Below are positions 13,228 to 24,277 of a stretch of DNA of 64,000 nt, piece after piece. Source of the DNA: Sesamum alatum (lineage: Eukaryota > Streptophyta > Magnoliopsida > Lamiales > Pedaliaceae); contig JACGWO010000003.1 in NCBI GenBank assembly GCA_034509735.1, positions 34,308,466-34,372,465 of the forward strand. Direction: 5' to 3'. Under the pieces are notes generated by a model. The model made no database searches and had not been told where the DNA came from. It saw nothing but the letters and a program-made list of their open reading frames with translations. The translations under genes and the position numbers were made by a program. Every line of letters starts with the position of its first letter. Position 1 is the stretch's first letter.

Positions 13228-16198
13228 TCAGTCTGATTGTAACCTTGAAATATACTGGTCGTAGTATTTCGCAGCTCGTTCCAGGTCTCCAAGTTCTGTG
13301 TAACAATCAGCTATTGCTCCATAGGCTTCTGTGTTACCTGAGTCCTCTCCTACCCTTTGTGAAATTTCCAGAACCATAGAATGGTATTTGATGGCGTCCC
13401 GGTATTTGCCCTGCCTTTGTAGGGATGCCCCTAAAATAGGACAAACAATATTCTTAGAACCAGCTATTGAAAACATGTTACGATACACCGGAACTGAATG
13501 CGTAATCTCCAACAAACAATAAAGTATGATCATAGAAGAGCTTGAAATTTCATTAGAGAACAATCCTAAGAACAGTCCCATATCCTGTTCAGGCCCTTTA
13601 AAAGGTCTATTAAGAGAGTTTAATGAATAATCCGAACAGTGAGCTAATGAAAGGTGCCTAAATCAAACGGGAAAATATTCCCGTTTCAGTTCATGGGAGA
13701 GGTAATAACATAGAGGTAGAAATACCAATGCTTGCTACAATTTGGTCAATCAGTTCATCGCCCGTCAAAAATGCATAACTTGAATAAAATGACAAGCTAA
13801 GACGAAATTACCTTTCAATTACTAATAGGTGAAGCCTAAAAAGATTCCTGCTAAGGGAGTTGCATACATGATTGTATGCAACAGTCTCAAGCAAAAGTGT
13901 AATATTTGCAATATTAAATTAGGACTCCCACACATTATGAGGAATCTAAAGGAGAGATGAGGGAGGGGGGAAAAAAAAAAGAAATAGTACCTAAGCCCCT
14001 CGCAGCCTTCTTTTCCTCGATTGGATCTTTTAGATTCTGGGCAAGCTCAAGAGCTGTCTTAAACTCAAAAAATGCCTTCTCCGGTTCTTGATTTCTCAGG
14101 AAATTTTTTCCATTTTTCAGACGAGAAATTAAATCTGACTTCCTTGGATCAACAATTACTTCATCCTCTGCGATCCTTCCCCCAACAGGAGCATAACTCA
14201 AACTGGGTGCATATGATTCAATCTTAGCCTGCCTCCTCAGAGCCGCATTGATTTGGCGCAGCTGCTCATTTAGTCGCTGCAGTTCTCCTCTCCTCTGTCG
14301 TGCGAGTAGTCCTGCATATGAGAACCAAATGGAAAAGAGCACAAAAACACATGGAGGATTAATCAAAATTAAAACCATAAATGTTACACAGCACAATAGG
14401 TCCCACCAGAATAACCAAGACGAGCAAAAGCACATCATAAACAACCTGGACATATGAAAGAACAAAAGATGAAGCTTCTACAGAATTAACTACCAGTCCT
14501 GGATTTAGAACTTCTCTTAAGGTAATCAGTAGCCAAATATATTAACTAGTTGCCAATAAAGGACGGCCTATAACTTAAAATTAGGTTCTGACGTCTTTTG
14601 AGTTTAATGCAGAGTCTCTATACAGAAGAGACACATAATCGGATGCGTGCATCACGTGTATACCCTTTTGTTTGCACCCAAAAGCAGGAATCAATATCGT
14701 GAATTCTGAATAGTTGCATGAATTTGCTAGTACCTTACCTCCAACCGTGGCCCCTACAAGGGCAACAAAAAGTAATAATGGCATATTCATATCGATCACG
14801 GAATTATCAGTTTGACATGTTTCTGCGAGTGCCTCCAGAGGTTTATCAAACATTATTGCATTGGTGACTATGAGCACTGTAGCTGGGAGTCTGCGAAGCA
14901 TCCTTGCCTGCCAGAGCGAAACTAATCAAATTAAAACAGGGCATAGTTCATGATTCATGATAAGTTGAGTAAAACAAAACCAATGCCATGGTTAGAGGAA
15001 AACAAATAATGCACCGTGAGAGCTTTATTCTGCAATGTAGCACTCAGGTAACGACCATTCGTGAAAGCATATCGCAAAACTACAGGCCAAATTGTTTAAG
15101 CCAATTTGTGAAATCATAGGTACTTTCCGTCCTCATCAATCACTAAACAAATTAATCCAGTGCTATATTACAGCACCAGCCCAACTCATGACACTCTTGT
15201 TACATACATGCGCCTCTATTCACAAGCTAAGACTTCCAGAGTATATCGGCACATCTAGACCAGCTAATGAACTAATGCATACAACATGCCAAACAATTTT
15301 CCGGAGCCAAACCTACTGGCCTGAAAGGTTTATGTAAAAATTACGATAGCAACAACCAAGATCCTTTTCAAGTACTCAAACAATTTCCCTCGATCAATGC
15401 AGACAGAGCACCATGATCCAGGTAACATTATTTTTATCTATTCGAGCTTTATTGAATTTTAGCATGCATCAAATCCATTTAACAAATTGTAGAACCAAAC
15501 ATTCATTTTAACTCAATCTTACAGCACATTTATTTTCTTAATTTCGATTCGCGAGATGTGGCAATAGCTAAATGCAACTCAAGCCAAAAGGAAACATCCC
15601 AGATATGATATTACCAAACCAAACTTATTTCTCCACAGCATTTTAACAACATTTCAGAACACACATAAACAATAGTAATAAGCATTCTATCTCTTTATGG
15701 ACAATCATAAAGAAAGCACAGACAACAACAACAACAACAACAAAGAACCCATCAGAGCTTGGGGTTTTGCAGCATAGACATAAAGACAAAGTCCCAAAAA
15801 ACAAAGTGAAACAGATTTAAGCTATGAATCACCTCCACGACAAACATTCCTACCATGTCAAGAGAATAAACATAAACTACTACCATTCACCAAAGGTTCA
15901 ATTTTGAAGTATACCCAACTACCAAAACGAAAAGAGAAACCCTTTTGGGGGCACTTAAAAGAACCTTGAAATCAAAACTTGCGAGCATCTCCAGCTGAGA
16001 GCCTCCATTCTCACTGACTTTTCTCAGAGGACTGATGAAATTACTGGCATTGGGATCATTTCTTGCAGCAAAGATTGAGAAAGATGAAGTGGGTTTGAGA
16101 GATTTTTGTGGATTAAGATATGAGTGAGAAAATCTAGAGATGAAGTGAGGATCGCAAGGGCTCCATGTCAGAAGTCCTTGCTTCATCAACATCGTCAT
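13228..16198 (-). CDS. FLU: FLUORESCENT IN BLUE LIGHT (FLU), TPR regulator of tetrapyrrole synthesis
   Basis: Plastid membrane protein that represses 5-aminolevulinate formation in the dark by binding glutamyl-tRNA reductase. Four exons on the minus strand: 16198-15941, 14907-14739, 14311-13991 and 13430-13228. They total 951 nt, giving 316 aa, the length I recall for Arabidopsis FLU. In order: a Ser/Lys-rich plastid transit region; a hydrophobic membrane segment (PLLLFVALVGATVGG, exon 2); a coiled-coil-like helix (ELQRLNEQLRQINAALRRQA); the family block SYAPSLSYAPVG; then TPR helices (NQEPEKAFFEFKTALELAQ, SLQRQGKYRDAIKYHSMVL, AYGAIADCYTELGDLERAAK) ending ISRLQSD. An in-frame ATG eight codons upstream (16222) would add MRRDRKKK; I prefer 16198 because the resulting length and start suit a transit peptide. 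A TATA-like site lies upstream at 16287-16292. Confidence 0.93.
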
Positions 16199-16286
16199 CT
16201 TCTTCTTTCTATCTCTTCTCAATACTTTTCCTTTCTTTCTTTCTTTTCGGTTTTGGATAAAGAAGACGGCAAAGATTGAAACCCGC

Positions 16287-16292
16287 TTTATA
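16287..16292 (-). promoter_or_regulatory. Candidate TATA box of FLU
   Basis: On the minus strand this reads TATAAA within ACTATAAAGCGGG, about 90 bp upstream of the preferred ATG. The intervening leader is CT-rich. Position and sequence fit a core promoter; no transcript evidence. Confidence 0.5.
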
Positions 16293-16298
16293 GTACTC

Positions 16299-16749
16299 CA
16301 ACTAAAATCGTGATAATCAGTTCAATAAACATGCCAACTGTCAAGCATATATATTCTAATTTCTTTGGGCTTTCTTACTTTAATGAAAATCAATTGGGCT
16401 AGACTCATAATTAAAATAATTTATTTTTATATAATATAATAAAATAATTAAATCTAGACCTTTGATTTTTTATAAATTTAAGATCTAACGGTTGATATAG
16501 ATTGATTAGATCCTATGACTTTAATTCAATTCAAAAAAATCCAACGATTACTAAAAAAAGAAATAATATAAATGTATAAGGGTATAACGGTCTTTTAGTA
16601 AAAAATTTAATGTCGTTAACTTTAATTAACGACGAGGGGCAAGTGTGCATGGTTTTACAAAACATAGGGTTTTTTTTTACCTATTTTCAAAAAACAGAAG
16701 AGTTTTTAGCTGACTTTTAAAAATAAAGAGGGTAATATGCAATTTGTCC
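16299..16749. other. AT-rich spacer upstream of FLU with a transposon-like terminus
   Basis: No coding signal. The end of this stretch (AGAGGGTAATATGCAATTTG at about 16726-16745) resembles the terminal motif of other small elements in this window and abuts the left edge of the duplicated laccase segment at 16750. A matching left end could not be identified. Confidence 0.4.
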
Positions 16750-17642
16750 AAATTAAAGGCCTTCTTCAATTTTAATTAAAAATATTAAATATTTTGCTCT
16801 TTTTTGATAAGAGGTTGACTAGTTTCCATGACAAATGAGAAGGCCATGAATCAAATTAAGTATGTTATTTCCGTGGGCTCTTAATTATATTGTTTATTTA
16901 AAAGCCTATAAAAAATAAATTTGAATTGATCATAATCATATGATATGGAACGTTAAAATGTGATAGAAAATTTATGCCGCAAATTCTCATGATACAACCA
17001 AATACTTTTGTATAAAATTTTGCAAAAATTTCATATAAATCCACAAAGAATAAGGCATACAAGGATATAATTATTGACTTCATCACCTTGAGCAAAACTA
17101 TTCTTTACTCAAGAAACAAATAGATGTTTGCTCTCAGTGCTCACACTAACTACTATAATTTTCTTCTCCTTTTCCATCACGATTGCACGCGTTTAATGTG
17201 TTTGGATCTCCGTTCTTGGTCAGAAAATAAACTCTCCATTTTTTGTAGTTGAGATTGAAAAATAATCAGTATATTCATATTCAACATTTAGGCAGATCTT
17301 TAGGAGGTGACAAAAGTGACTAATTAGGGCCCTTTCCGTTTTCCACCAAGAAAGCCATTTTCAGCCCCCATGTCGTGTGCACTTCCAAATGGCAATGCAT
17401 GAACCAACTCCTGCAAATTCCAAATTTCATCCAAAACCAATCAGAAAACATGGGACTACGCAAAACAAGAAATTTATAAGACCAACAAACTTATGATTGT
17501 CTTAATTAACATGAAAGTGTTACCTGGATTATCTGCAAGGAATCTGATGGCTACCCATCCACCCGATGGCACTCCAATTGTGTTCCTCTCCACAGGATCA
17601 ACAAGATTAAACTTCTTAGGATCAGTTTTCGGGTTGAAATTT
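16750..17642 (-). pseudogene. Truncated duplicate of the LAC4 3' end (part of exon 5, last intron, exon 6, 3' flank)
   Basis: This block aligns throughout with 23747-24642, the 3' end and downstream flank of the complete laccase about 7 kb away, in the same orientation, with scattered substitutions and small indels. It contains a partial exon 5 copy (17524-17642) and the exon 6 copy (about 17281-17408). It cannot encode the enzyme end: one A is missing near 17405 (GAACCAACTCC versus GAACCAAACTCC), which shifts the frame at the GVWF start, and a CAG codon has become TAG (complement of 17320-17322). Homology stops abruptly inside exon 5 at 17642, where SQD2-derived sequence begins on the opposite strand. 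Confidence 0.9.
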
Positions 17643-18817
17643 AAGGTGTGAAACTCCCTGTATCACTCTATTCTCAGTCAACTCGAAACCCTATGGTCAA
17701 TCTTTTGTTAACAAAGTTTTCTTCCTAAATTAGCAATGGAGAACCCGACAGACCATTGGTAGTTCATGTAGGACGTCTTGGAGTAGAGAAGAGTTTGGAT
17801 TTCCTCAAAAGGTATTGTTCGGGAGAAATTGTCATCCAACTTGCTATGCATATACATTTTCCTCTGTGGAGATGCCATACTTGAAACAGGGTCATGGATA
17901 AGCTTCCAGAAGCCCGAATAGCTTTCATTGGGGACGGGCCATACAGGTGGGGTGGAATTACATTATATATTCCTTAGCTATCAGAATGTTGCTTCAATTC
18001 ATGTTTGTGTGGCCTCATGGGATATTAGTTTGTCATTAACTTCAGTTACCTTTATGCCGTAAAAAATAGTCATTATAGTTTCTCCAACCTCTAAGCTATA
18101 TATGGTTGTTGGCTTAGATGATCAAATTTTCATCTATTATTGCTCATAAGTATAAGAAAACGGTACAGATTTATCTATTCGATTCAAGGGGAGAGTGGAG
18201 TAAAGGACATTGAATCCCTAACTGAATCTTTTCCTGCTTACACTGGTAGTATGCTAATATTCATCCTATAATGTATTGTAAACTTATATTTCTATCAGGA
18301 ATTGTTTCTTTCTGTCAGGGAGGAGCTGGAGCAGATGTTTTCTGGCATGCCTGCAGTATTCACAGGAATGTTACAAGGAGAAGAGCTTTCACAGGCATAT
18401 GGTAGTGGAGACGTTTTTATTATGCCCTCAGAATCTGAGACACTAGGGCTAGTCGTTTTGGAGGCTATGTCATCAGGACTCCCTGTGGTCGCTGCTCGTG
18501 CTGGAGGAATTCCAGATATAATTCCTGAAGATCAGCAGGGAAAAACAGGCTACCTGTTTAACCCTGGAGATCTTGATGACTGCTTGAGCAAATTGAAACC
18601 CCTTCTGCATGACCCTGAACTAAGAGAAACAATTGGCAAAGCGGCACGTGTAGAAATGGAAAAGTATGATTGGAGGGCAGCTACAAGGAAGATACGGAAC
18701 GAACAATATAATGCTGCAATTTGGTTCTGGAGGAAGAAGAGAGCACAGTTCTTGCGACCACTCCAATGGTTATTTAGACGTGTGTTCCAGCCCCAGACCC
18801 CTGCAATTGGAATGTAA
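17643..18817 (+). pseudogene. SQD2: 3' half of an SQD2 sulfoquinovosyltransferase gene (5'-truncated)
   Basis: SQD2 is the plastid GT4-family glycosyltransferase that makes sulfolipid from UDP-sulfoquinovose and diacylglycerol. Three exons remain: 17734-17811 (NGEPDRPLVVHVGRLGVEKS), 17890-17946 (VMDKLPEARIAFIGDGPYR) and 18319-18817 (EELEQMFSGMPAVFTG onward, ending AIGM). They splice in consistent phase and contain the GT4 donor-binding loop SESETLGLVVLEAM and the SQD2 tail AAIWFWRKKRAQ. About 210 codons are open to a normal stop. The N-terminal half (transit peptide and acceptor domain) is absent: upstream is the laccase copy, and before that the oppositely oriented FLU gene. I call it a truncated gene copy, not an assembly of a working locus; an N-terminally short product cannot be excluded. 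Confidence 0.88.
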
Positions 18818-20669
18818 TGCTACATCCATCTTATCTGATTTGAACTTCGATATTGTGGAAAGTGTGTCTGGTATTAGGCCCTCCAAGATATCTGCACATG
18901 TCGATTACTCAAATGTATGGCGCACCGCAGAATGTTGACCTGAAATGTGGTCTGTTTGTATTCTCATCAATTCGTTGTATTGATTAGATGATTTTTGGTG
19001 GGAAAGGAAAACAGAAAAGAAAAAGACTGTAGGTTTGCTTGTATTGTTTCTTATGTATATGTTTTCCTAGTACGATGTAATCAACTTGATGCTTCAATAC
19101 CTTTTGTGCAATAGAGGTTTGAATCTTAATTTCTCTGATGTATATTGTGGTCATATGTTGTGGATAGCTTATCCTTAAAACAAAATGATCTATTTACAGT
19201 CAGCTGAAGGAGATGAGTACATTTTTCTCTCCGCGTACTGAAAGAGAATTTAGATGCTGCTGCCATGGTCTCAATTCAACTATATATAGTCTTGGTTACT
19301 AAGATTAAAATGTTTAAATTTTACCAGTAGCTCTGGTTTTCACTGAAAGGCTGTTGCGACTGTCAGTCATATTAATCTCTTGAGCATAAAACTTGGCATG
19401 GGTAATGTGAATGAGGGGGATATACCTTGGATACTTGCTGATACAGTACTGCAGAGAATGACTTAACGCCAGATTTCTTTCCAGTTGTACCAGTTATTTA
19501 TGAAGTAACTGTTTTTCTCAGCAAAAGCAAGGTATAATGACAAGTTAGAATGGACAACCTGCGCAGCAGTAATACCATGAAGTCCTGTCGGTTGCTCCTA
19601 TGTCTTTGTCTTATAACTTGATTCTTTGCTGACAAATGGGAATGCGGTGTGTATTATTCTTCAAAACTTCTCTGCACATTCTCGACTAGATTGTAAACCA
19701 TGCATTCACAGTTGCTCTTTCACTATTAGTTCAATCAGTAATCAGAATGATTATTCATTATGCGTAAAAAGAGCATGGAACTACTGCATAATTGGTTCCT
19801 GAAATAAGGAATCATTTCGAGATCATTCTTAAGCAAGGTGTCGTAATCTAATGACAACAAGAATACAGAACTTCACAAACATAAACCATGTTAGGTTATG
19901 AGATTAAGTCTAAATATATATACTTGAGGAATATCACATCAGATTCAGAACAAATTAGTAAAGCTTTTGTAGTGGTACAACTTGCAATAAAGTTGCTCCA
20001 TTGGAAAAAAGAAAGTGGGGTTAGTTTGTCATATACCAAAAGAGCTAGCAGAAATTGTGATGCTGCTCTTGTTGCCTGGAATTCTTTGGCTAGTGGTAGT
20101 GGGTGGGACCTGAACCAAATTGCAGAAACAAAGTGGGTTGGACGATAGCCTTTTCAAGATTCATTCTGTTGCAACTGTAATAGAAATAGTAACCAAAGAG
20201 TGCCATGACAAAAAATGATAAGATTGTGGGTTCGAGTGCTTTAAATTGAGCAGCAGTACCGCGGATTCTTGGACACTTGTCGCTGCTTGTAAGCCTATCG
20301 TGATCTGTGGGATAAAATCATGTTTGTAATACTTGTTTTCGACTAAGCAGGTTTGATGGAAAGTCTCTTAGATTCATGTCCAAAGGCCATAGTGTTACTA
20401 ATAACTCAGACTTAAGTTCCATATTCTACATTATTACAGGGAGGATTTTGACTTAAGATGCTCTTTAAGGAAAACCACAGTTCTTGATAGTTCAATACCA
20501 GCTCAAATGGTTTTTATGACAAATGGACGACTTAGTATACTACTACTTGATACTGCTATGTGTTATCCATTACAATTTCTTGAGCAAGAGTCAACCAACT
20601 CTGACTTCAACCAACTCCGACTTTAGAGATGTCTGGTTGAATGGATCTGGAAATTTGAACCGTGATGTT
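18818..20669. other. Flank downstream of the SQD2 fragment, no recognised gene
   Basis: The first few hundred bases probably are the 3' UTR copied with SQD2. The remainder has no recognisable coding content; the open frame at 19888-20148 lacks family similarity. The right limit of the transferred SQD2 segment cannot be placed without a comparison to the parent locus. The right edge should include the 3' UTR of the MYB gene. Confidence 0.5.
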
Positions 20670-21648
20670 CTAACAGGCCTCCATGTGGATCATTGCTCCC
20701 ATATCATGATGTTCATGCAGATATAGCCCGAATGGCGTCGTCCCTTGGAGATGCGTGAACATTAAGCTGTTATTTGGTGGGCTGAACCCCATCACTGCTC
20801 CTGGATCGGTCTGGTACGAATTATTATACGTTCCTTGGACCATACCATTTGCGTCTGAATTTTGTTGCGACTCCACAACCAAATGTGATTTATCTTCAGA
20901 ATTAGGCCATTGTTTGTCTTGTGAAGAAGATGCAGTTTCGTTAAGATTGACAATTGTGATGTCATGTATACTTGATCTCCTCTTATCTTTCCCCCCGGAA
21001 AGCTGCCTGATGAAATACTTCTGCGCATGACTAGCAACTTGTGTGGGAGTCCTCGTGGTCACGAAATTGCGTGAGATATTCCGCCAGTCTCCTTTCCCAT
21101 ACTTCTTCAGCCCCAACAGGAATTGCCTGAGGCTTCAAAACTATCAGTACAATACCACAAAAAACAATATACATGAGATGAACTAAGATATTAAGACAAG
21201 ACAGAAAATGTTCTAACCTGTGCTCTTCCTCGGTCCAAGGCACTCCCTTTTTCCTTTCATGATCAGGACACCGAGCCGAAGAGTTGCGTTTAGCACCACC
21301 CGGGCCGTAGTAAAGTTGTTTGAAGCCCTGATAATCTCGATCACTCGCCAGCTCCAAAGTGAAAGGAGTATTATTAGTACCATAGCCTGGAATTGGTATC
21401 AGGTCTGCTTCTATATCACTGACATCTTCAACCAATTTCTTGTACTGTCTGATGACATCGGTGACGGTCTTTCCAGGGATCATGGCAGCCACATTGTGCC
21501 ACCGATCCGGAGTATCCTTGTCGAACAAGGCAAGAGCGTTTTCAAACCTCTTGTTCTCCTCGGCAGTCCATTTGGTCACCTTGTTCTCCCCAAACAACCA
21601 ATTCGACGACGATGCAGGAGAAGCAAGTCCTATTTCTCTGTTCATCAT
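20670..21648 (-). CDS. DIVARICATA-like MYB-related transcription factor (two MYB/SANT domains)
   Basis: Nuclear transcription factor of the R-R-type DIV/SRM1 group. Two exons: 21648-21218 and 21126-20670, 888 nt, 295 aa. The first SANT/MYB domain (about residues 28-78) reads [20 protein letters not shown] through [15 protein letters not shown]. The second (about 134-184) has [20 protein letters not shown] and the signature SHAQKYF (residues 176-182) of the I-box/TATCCA-binding group. It is followed by the group-typical [18 protein letters not shown]. The intron falls inside the second MYB domain just after EEEHR, as in the family. An alternative start at the second Met changes nothing important. 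The subgroup is secure; orthology to DIVARICATA itself is not tested. Confidence 0.93.
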
Positions 21649-23026
21649 TGCTAGCTATTCTACAAGAATCAAAACTGATGAACTGAATGCTTTTGACACA
21701 TGGAGAAGAATCTCAGAAAAAAGGCTGCTAATTACAAGTCCAAATAAATACTTGGAATTCTTCAAACTGCAGAAGATGAACACAAAGTAAAAGAGTACAG
21801 AAAGACAGAGGATCTACTCTACTCTACTCTATGCCAAAAAACATAAGAACAAAGAGAAAACTGTCAAAAAGTTGGCAGAAGTGAAGTGTTGATGAGTAAA
21901 TTTGAGACAGTTGAAGCTATTTGTACTTGTTTGTTAGGGGAAGGGATCTTGAGACAGAGAAAAAAGACAGATGAAAGGTGTTTGAGAATGATTGGTTGGG
22001 AGGTGTATGAGCTGATCAGAACTTGTATAATGGGGAGAGAAGGGGAGGGGTCTGCCTGACCAAAGGAGTAGGACAATCTGTCTGTCATTCATGAGGTTTG
22101 TTATGGGCATAAATGTAATTGCATCATCATCAAGAAAAAATGAGGTAGCTCTGTTTTTTTATGACCATACATACAGTTTTGCTTCTTGCAACTTTTGATG
22201 TTACTTATTAATATTAATGATGTTTAAGCAACAAAGGAGCTGAATATGAACCTACTAATGATTGTATCAGGCATTTCTTAACACAGGGGAAAGTATTCAG
22301 AAAAGCAAGGTCCAATGCAGTTTGACTTACAGATTACAACACGTGTCGCCCTTGAATTAGTCTTTCTTCTTATCTTCTTTTTGGTGAATTTAATTAAGAA
22401 CAAAATGTCCATGATCACAATTAATTAATAACATTCTGTTTATAAGAACAAGAAACAGATCAGTCATCTCATGATTGAAAAAGGAGGGCCTTCATTATCA
22501 TAATCAATCCTGGATTAACTACACTAAAAATGTTTAAGAAGAGTAGTAGACGACTCACCAACACCCAAACCCAAAAAAAAATTATTATTATTATTTGCAC
22601 AGTGGTTGTCATATTTTAATAGTTTTATATGTTTGCAGCTGTTATATTCTGGAATCAAGTGGAAAATAATATATTTGAATATTAAAATATAATGATGAAT
22701 TTTCTGAAATTTGTGTGTGTTAGAGTATGTGTATGTGGTGTTGAGAGGGTGGAATAATTTGGCAAACATTAGAAAATTGGTGCAAACATAAATTATTAAA
22801 GAAGAGAAAATATAATTAAGTGTATGCTGGGAAACAGAGAGGTTTGTTGTTAATTAAGTGTTTGTGTATTGGAAATGAAAGTTAGTGGTATAGTATAAAA
22901 GGGGAGTTGGACTTTCCACAACTGGAAAGATTCCACATTTCCATAAAAGTACAATGTCGTTGAGTTGGTGAGCTCATGTCGTCTCATGTGCCTGTGTCCT
23001 CTTATTACAGGTTGGAACCATTACCT
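21649..23026. other. Upstream region of the MYB gene, no other gene
   Basis: The first 400 bp are purine/pyrimidine-rich and include a short TCTAC repeat near 21814-21830, fitting a 5' UTR and promoter. The rest is AT-rich without recognised coding sequence. Confidence 0.5.
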
Positions 23027-23027
23027 A

Positions 23028-23084
<57 letters not shown>
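23027..23084. repeat. (ATT)n microsatellite
   Basis: Perfect trinucleotide repeat of about 19 units immediately left of a MITE. The MITE target-site duplication TTATTTTAA overlaps its edge, so the element inserted at the end of the repeat. Confidence 0.95.
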
Positions 23085-23088
23085 TTAA

Positions 23089-23587
23089 GGATTAATTACA
23101 CTTAAACCCCCTCTGAAAATGCATAATTACACTTTTTCCCAAAAAAAAAATTAAAATTACACTTATACCCCTTCCAAAAATTCTCTGTTTACACCTGACC
23201 CCCATCCGTTAGAGTTTGAATGAAAAATGTTCACGTCAACAAAAGTAATTACATAAATTTTTAATTTTTTCCATTATTTAACATTCTCATGTATATTTTT
23301 GTATTTATAAGAGGATAAATGTAATGTATATATATGGAGTGATGCCAAGATTATTACATTTTTTTCTTATAAGTACAAAATTATTACACGAAAATGTTAA
23401 ATAAAAAGTAAAATTAAAAATTTATGTAATAATTTTTATTGACGTGAACATTTTTCGTCCATACTTTAATGAATGGAGGTCAGGTGTAAACGGAGAATTT
23501 TTGTAGGGAGTGTAAGTATAATTTCAAAACTTTTTTGGGGGAAAGTGTAATTATGTATTTTCAAAGGGGATTTAAGTGTAATTAACC
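23089..23587. mobile_element. MITE, 499 bp, Mutator-type, with 9-bp target-site duplication
   Basis: The left end is GGATTAATTACACTTAAACC and the right end is its near-complement, GTGTAATTAACC. Inverted homology extends far inward: TGCATAATTACACTTTTTCC pairs with AAAGTGTAATTATGTA, and the GTCAACAAAAGTAATTACAT region with its complement near 23425. TTATTTTAA flanks both sides (23080-23088 and 23588-23596). A diverged relative lies at 46378-46789. Apparent open frames inside it are products of the palindrome. Confidence 0.85.
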
Positions 23588-23596
23588 TTATTTTAA

Positions 23597-24277
23597 TTCT
23601 ACTTTTTAGTTTATCATTCTTTCTTTCATCTAACAATTTATCAAAAATTCTGTTCTTCTCATCTAACCTACGTCGTGCAAAACAATAATGCTCCATTTCC
23701 CAATTGCCAACTAAACATTGTTGCTTTTGGGACCATCCCTGGGTAAAAAATTAAAGCCTTCTTCACTTTTGATTAAAAATATTAAATATTTTGCTCTTTT
23801 TCCATGAGAGGTTGACTAGTTTCCATGACAAATGAGAAGCCCATGAATCAAATTAGGTATGTTATTTTCGTGGGCTCTTAATTATATTGTCTATTTAAAA
23901 GCCCACAAAGAATAAATTCGAATTGATCGTAATCATATGATATGCAGCATTAAAGTGTGATAGAAGATTTATGCTGCAAATTCCCATGATACAACCAAAT
24001 ATTTTTGTATAAAATTTTGCAGAAACTTTATATAAATCCACAAAGAATAAGGCATACAAGGATATAATTATTGACTTCATCAACTTGAGCAAAACTATTC
24101 TTTACTCAAGAAACAAATAGATGTTTGCTCTCAGTGCTCACACTAACTACTATAATTTTCTTCTCCTTTTCCGTCACGATTGCACGCGTTTAATGTGTTT
24201 GGATCTCCGTTCTTGGTCAGAAAATAAACTCTCCATTTTTTGTAGTTGAGATTGAAAAATAATCAGTATATTCATAT
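23597..24277. other. 3' flank of LAC4, including the source of the duplicated block
   Basis: No independent gene. From 23747 onward this is the parent sequence of the copy at 16750-17642; the copy also includes this non-coding flank, so the event was a genomic DNA duplication. It presumably contains the laccase 3' UTR and polyadenylation site. Confidence 0.6.

Noticed and set aside
16898..17095. 65-aa frame with a near-identical partner at 23895-24092, looking like a conserved gene pair
   Set aside because: Both lie in the duplicated 3' flank of the laccase. The similarity comes from the DNA duplication, not protein conservation.
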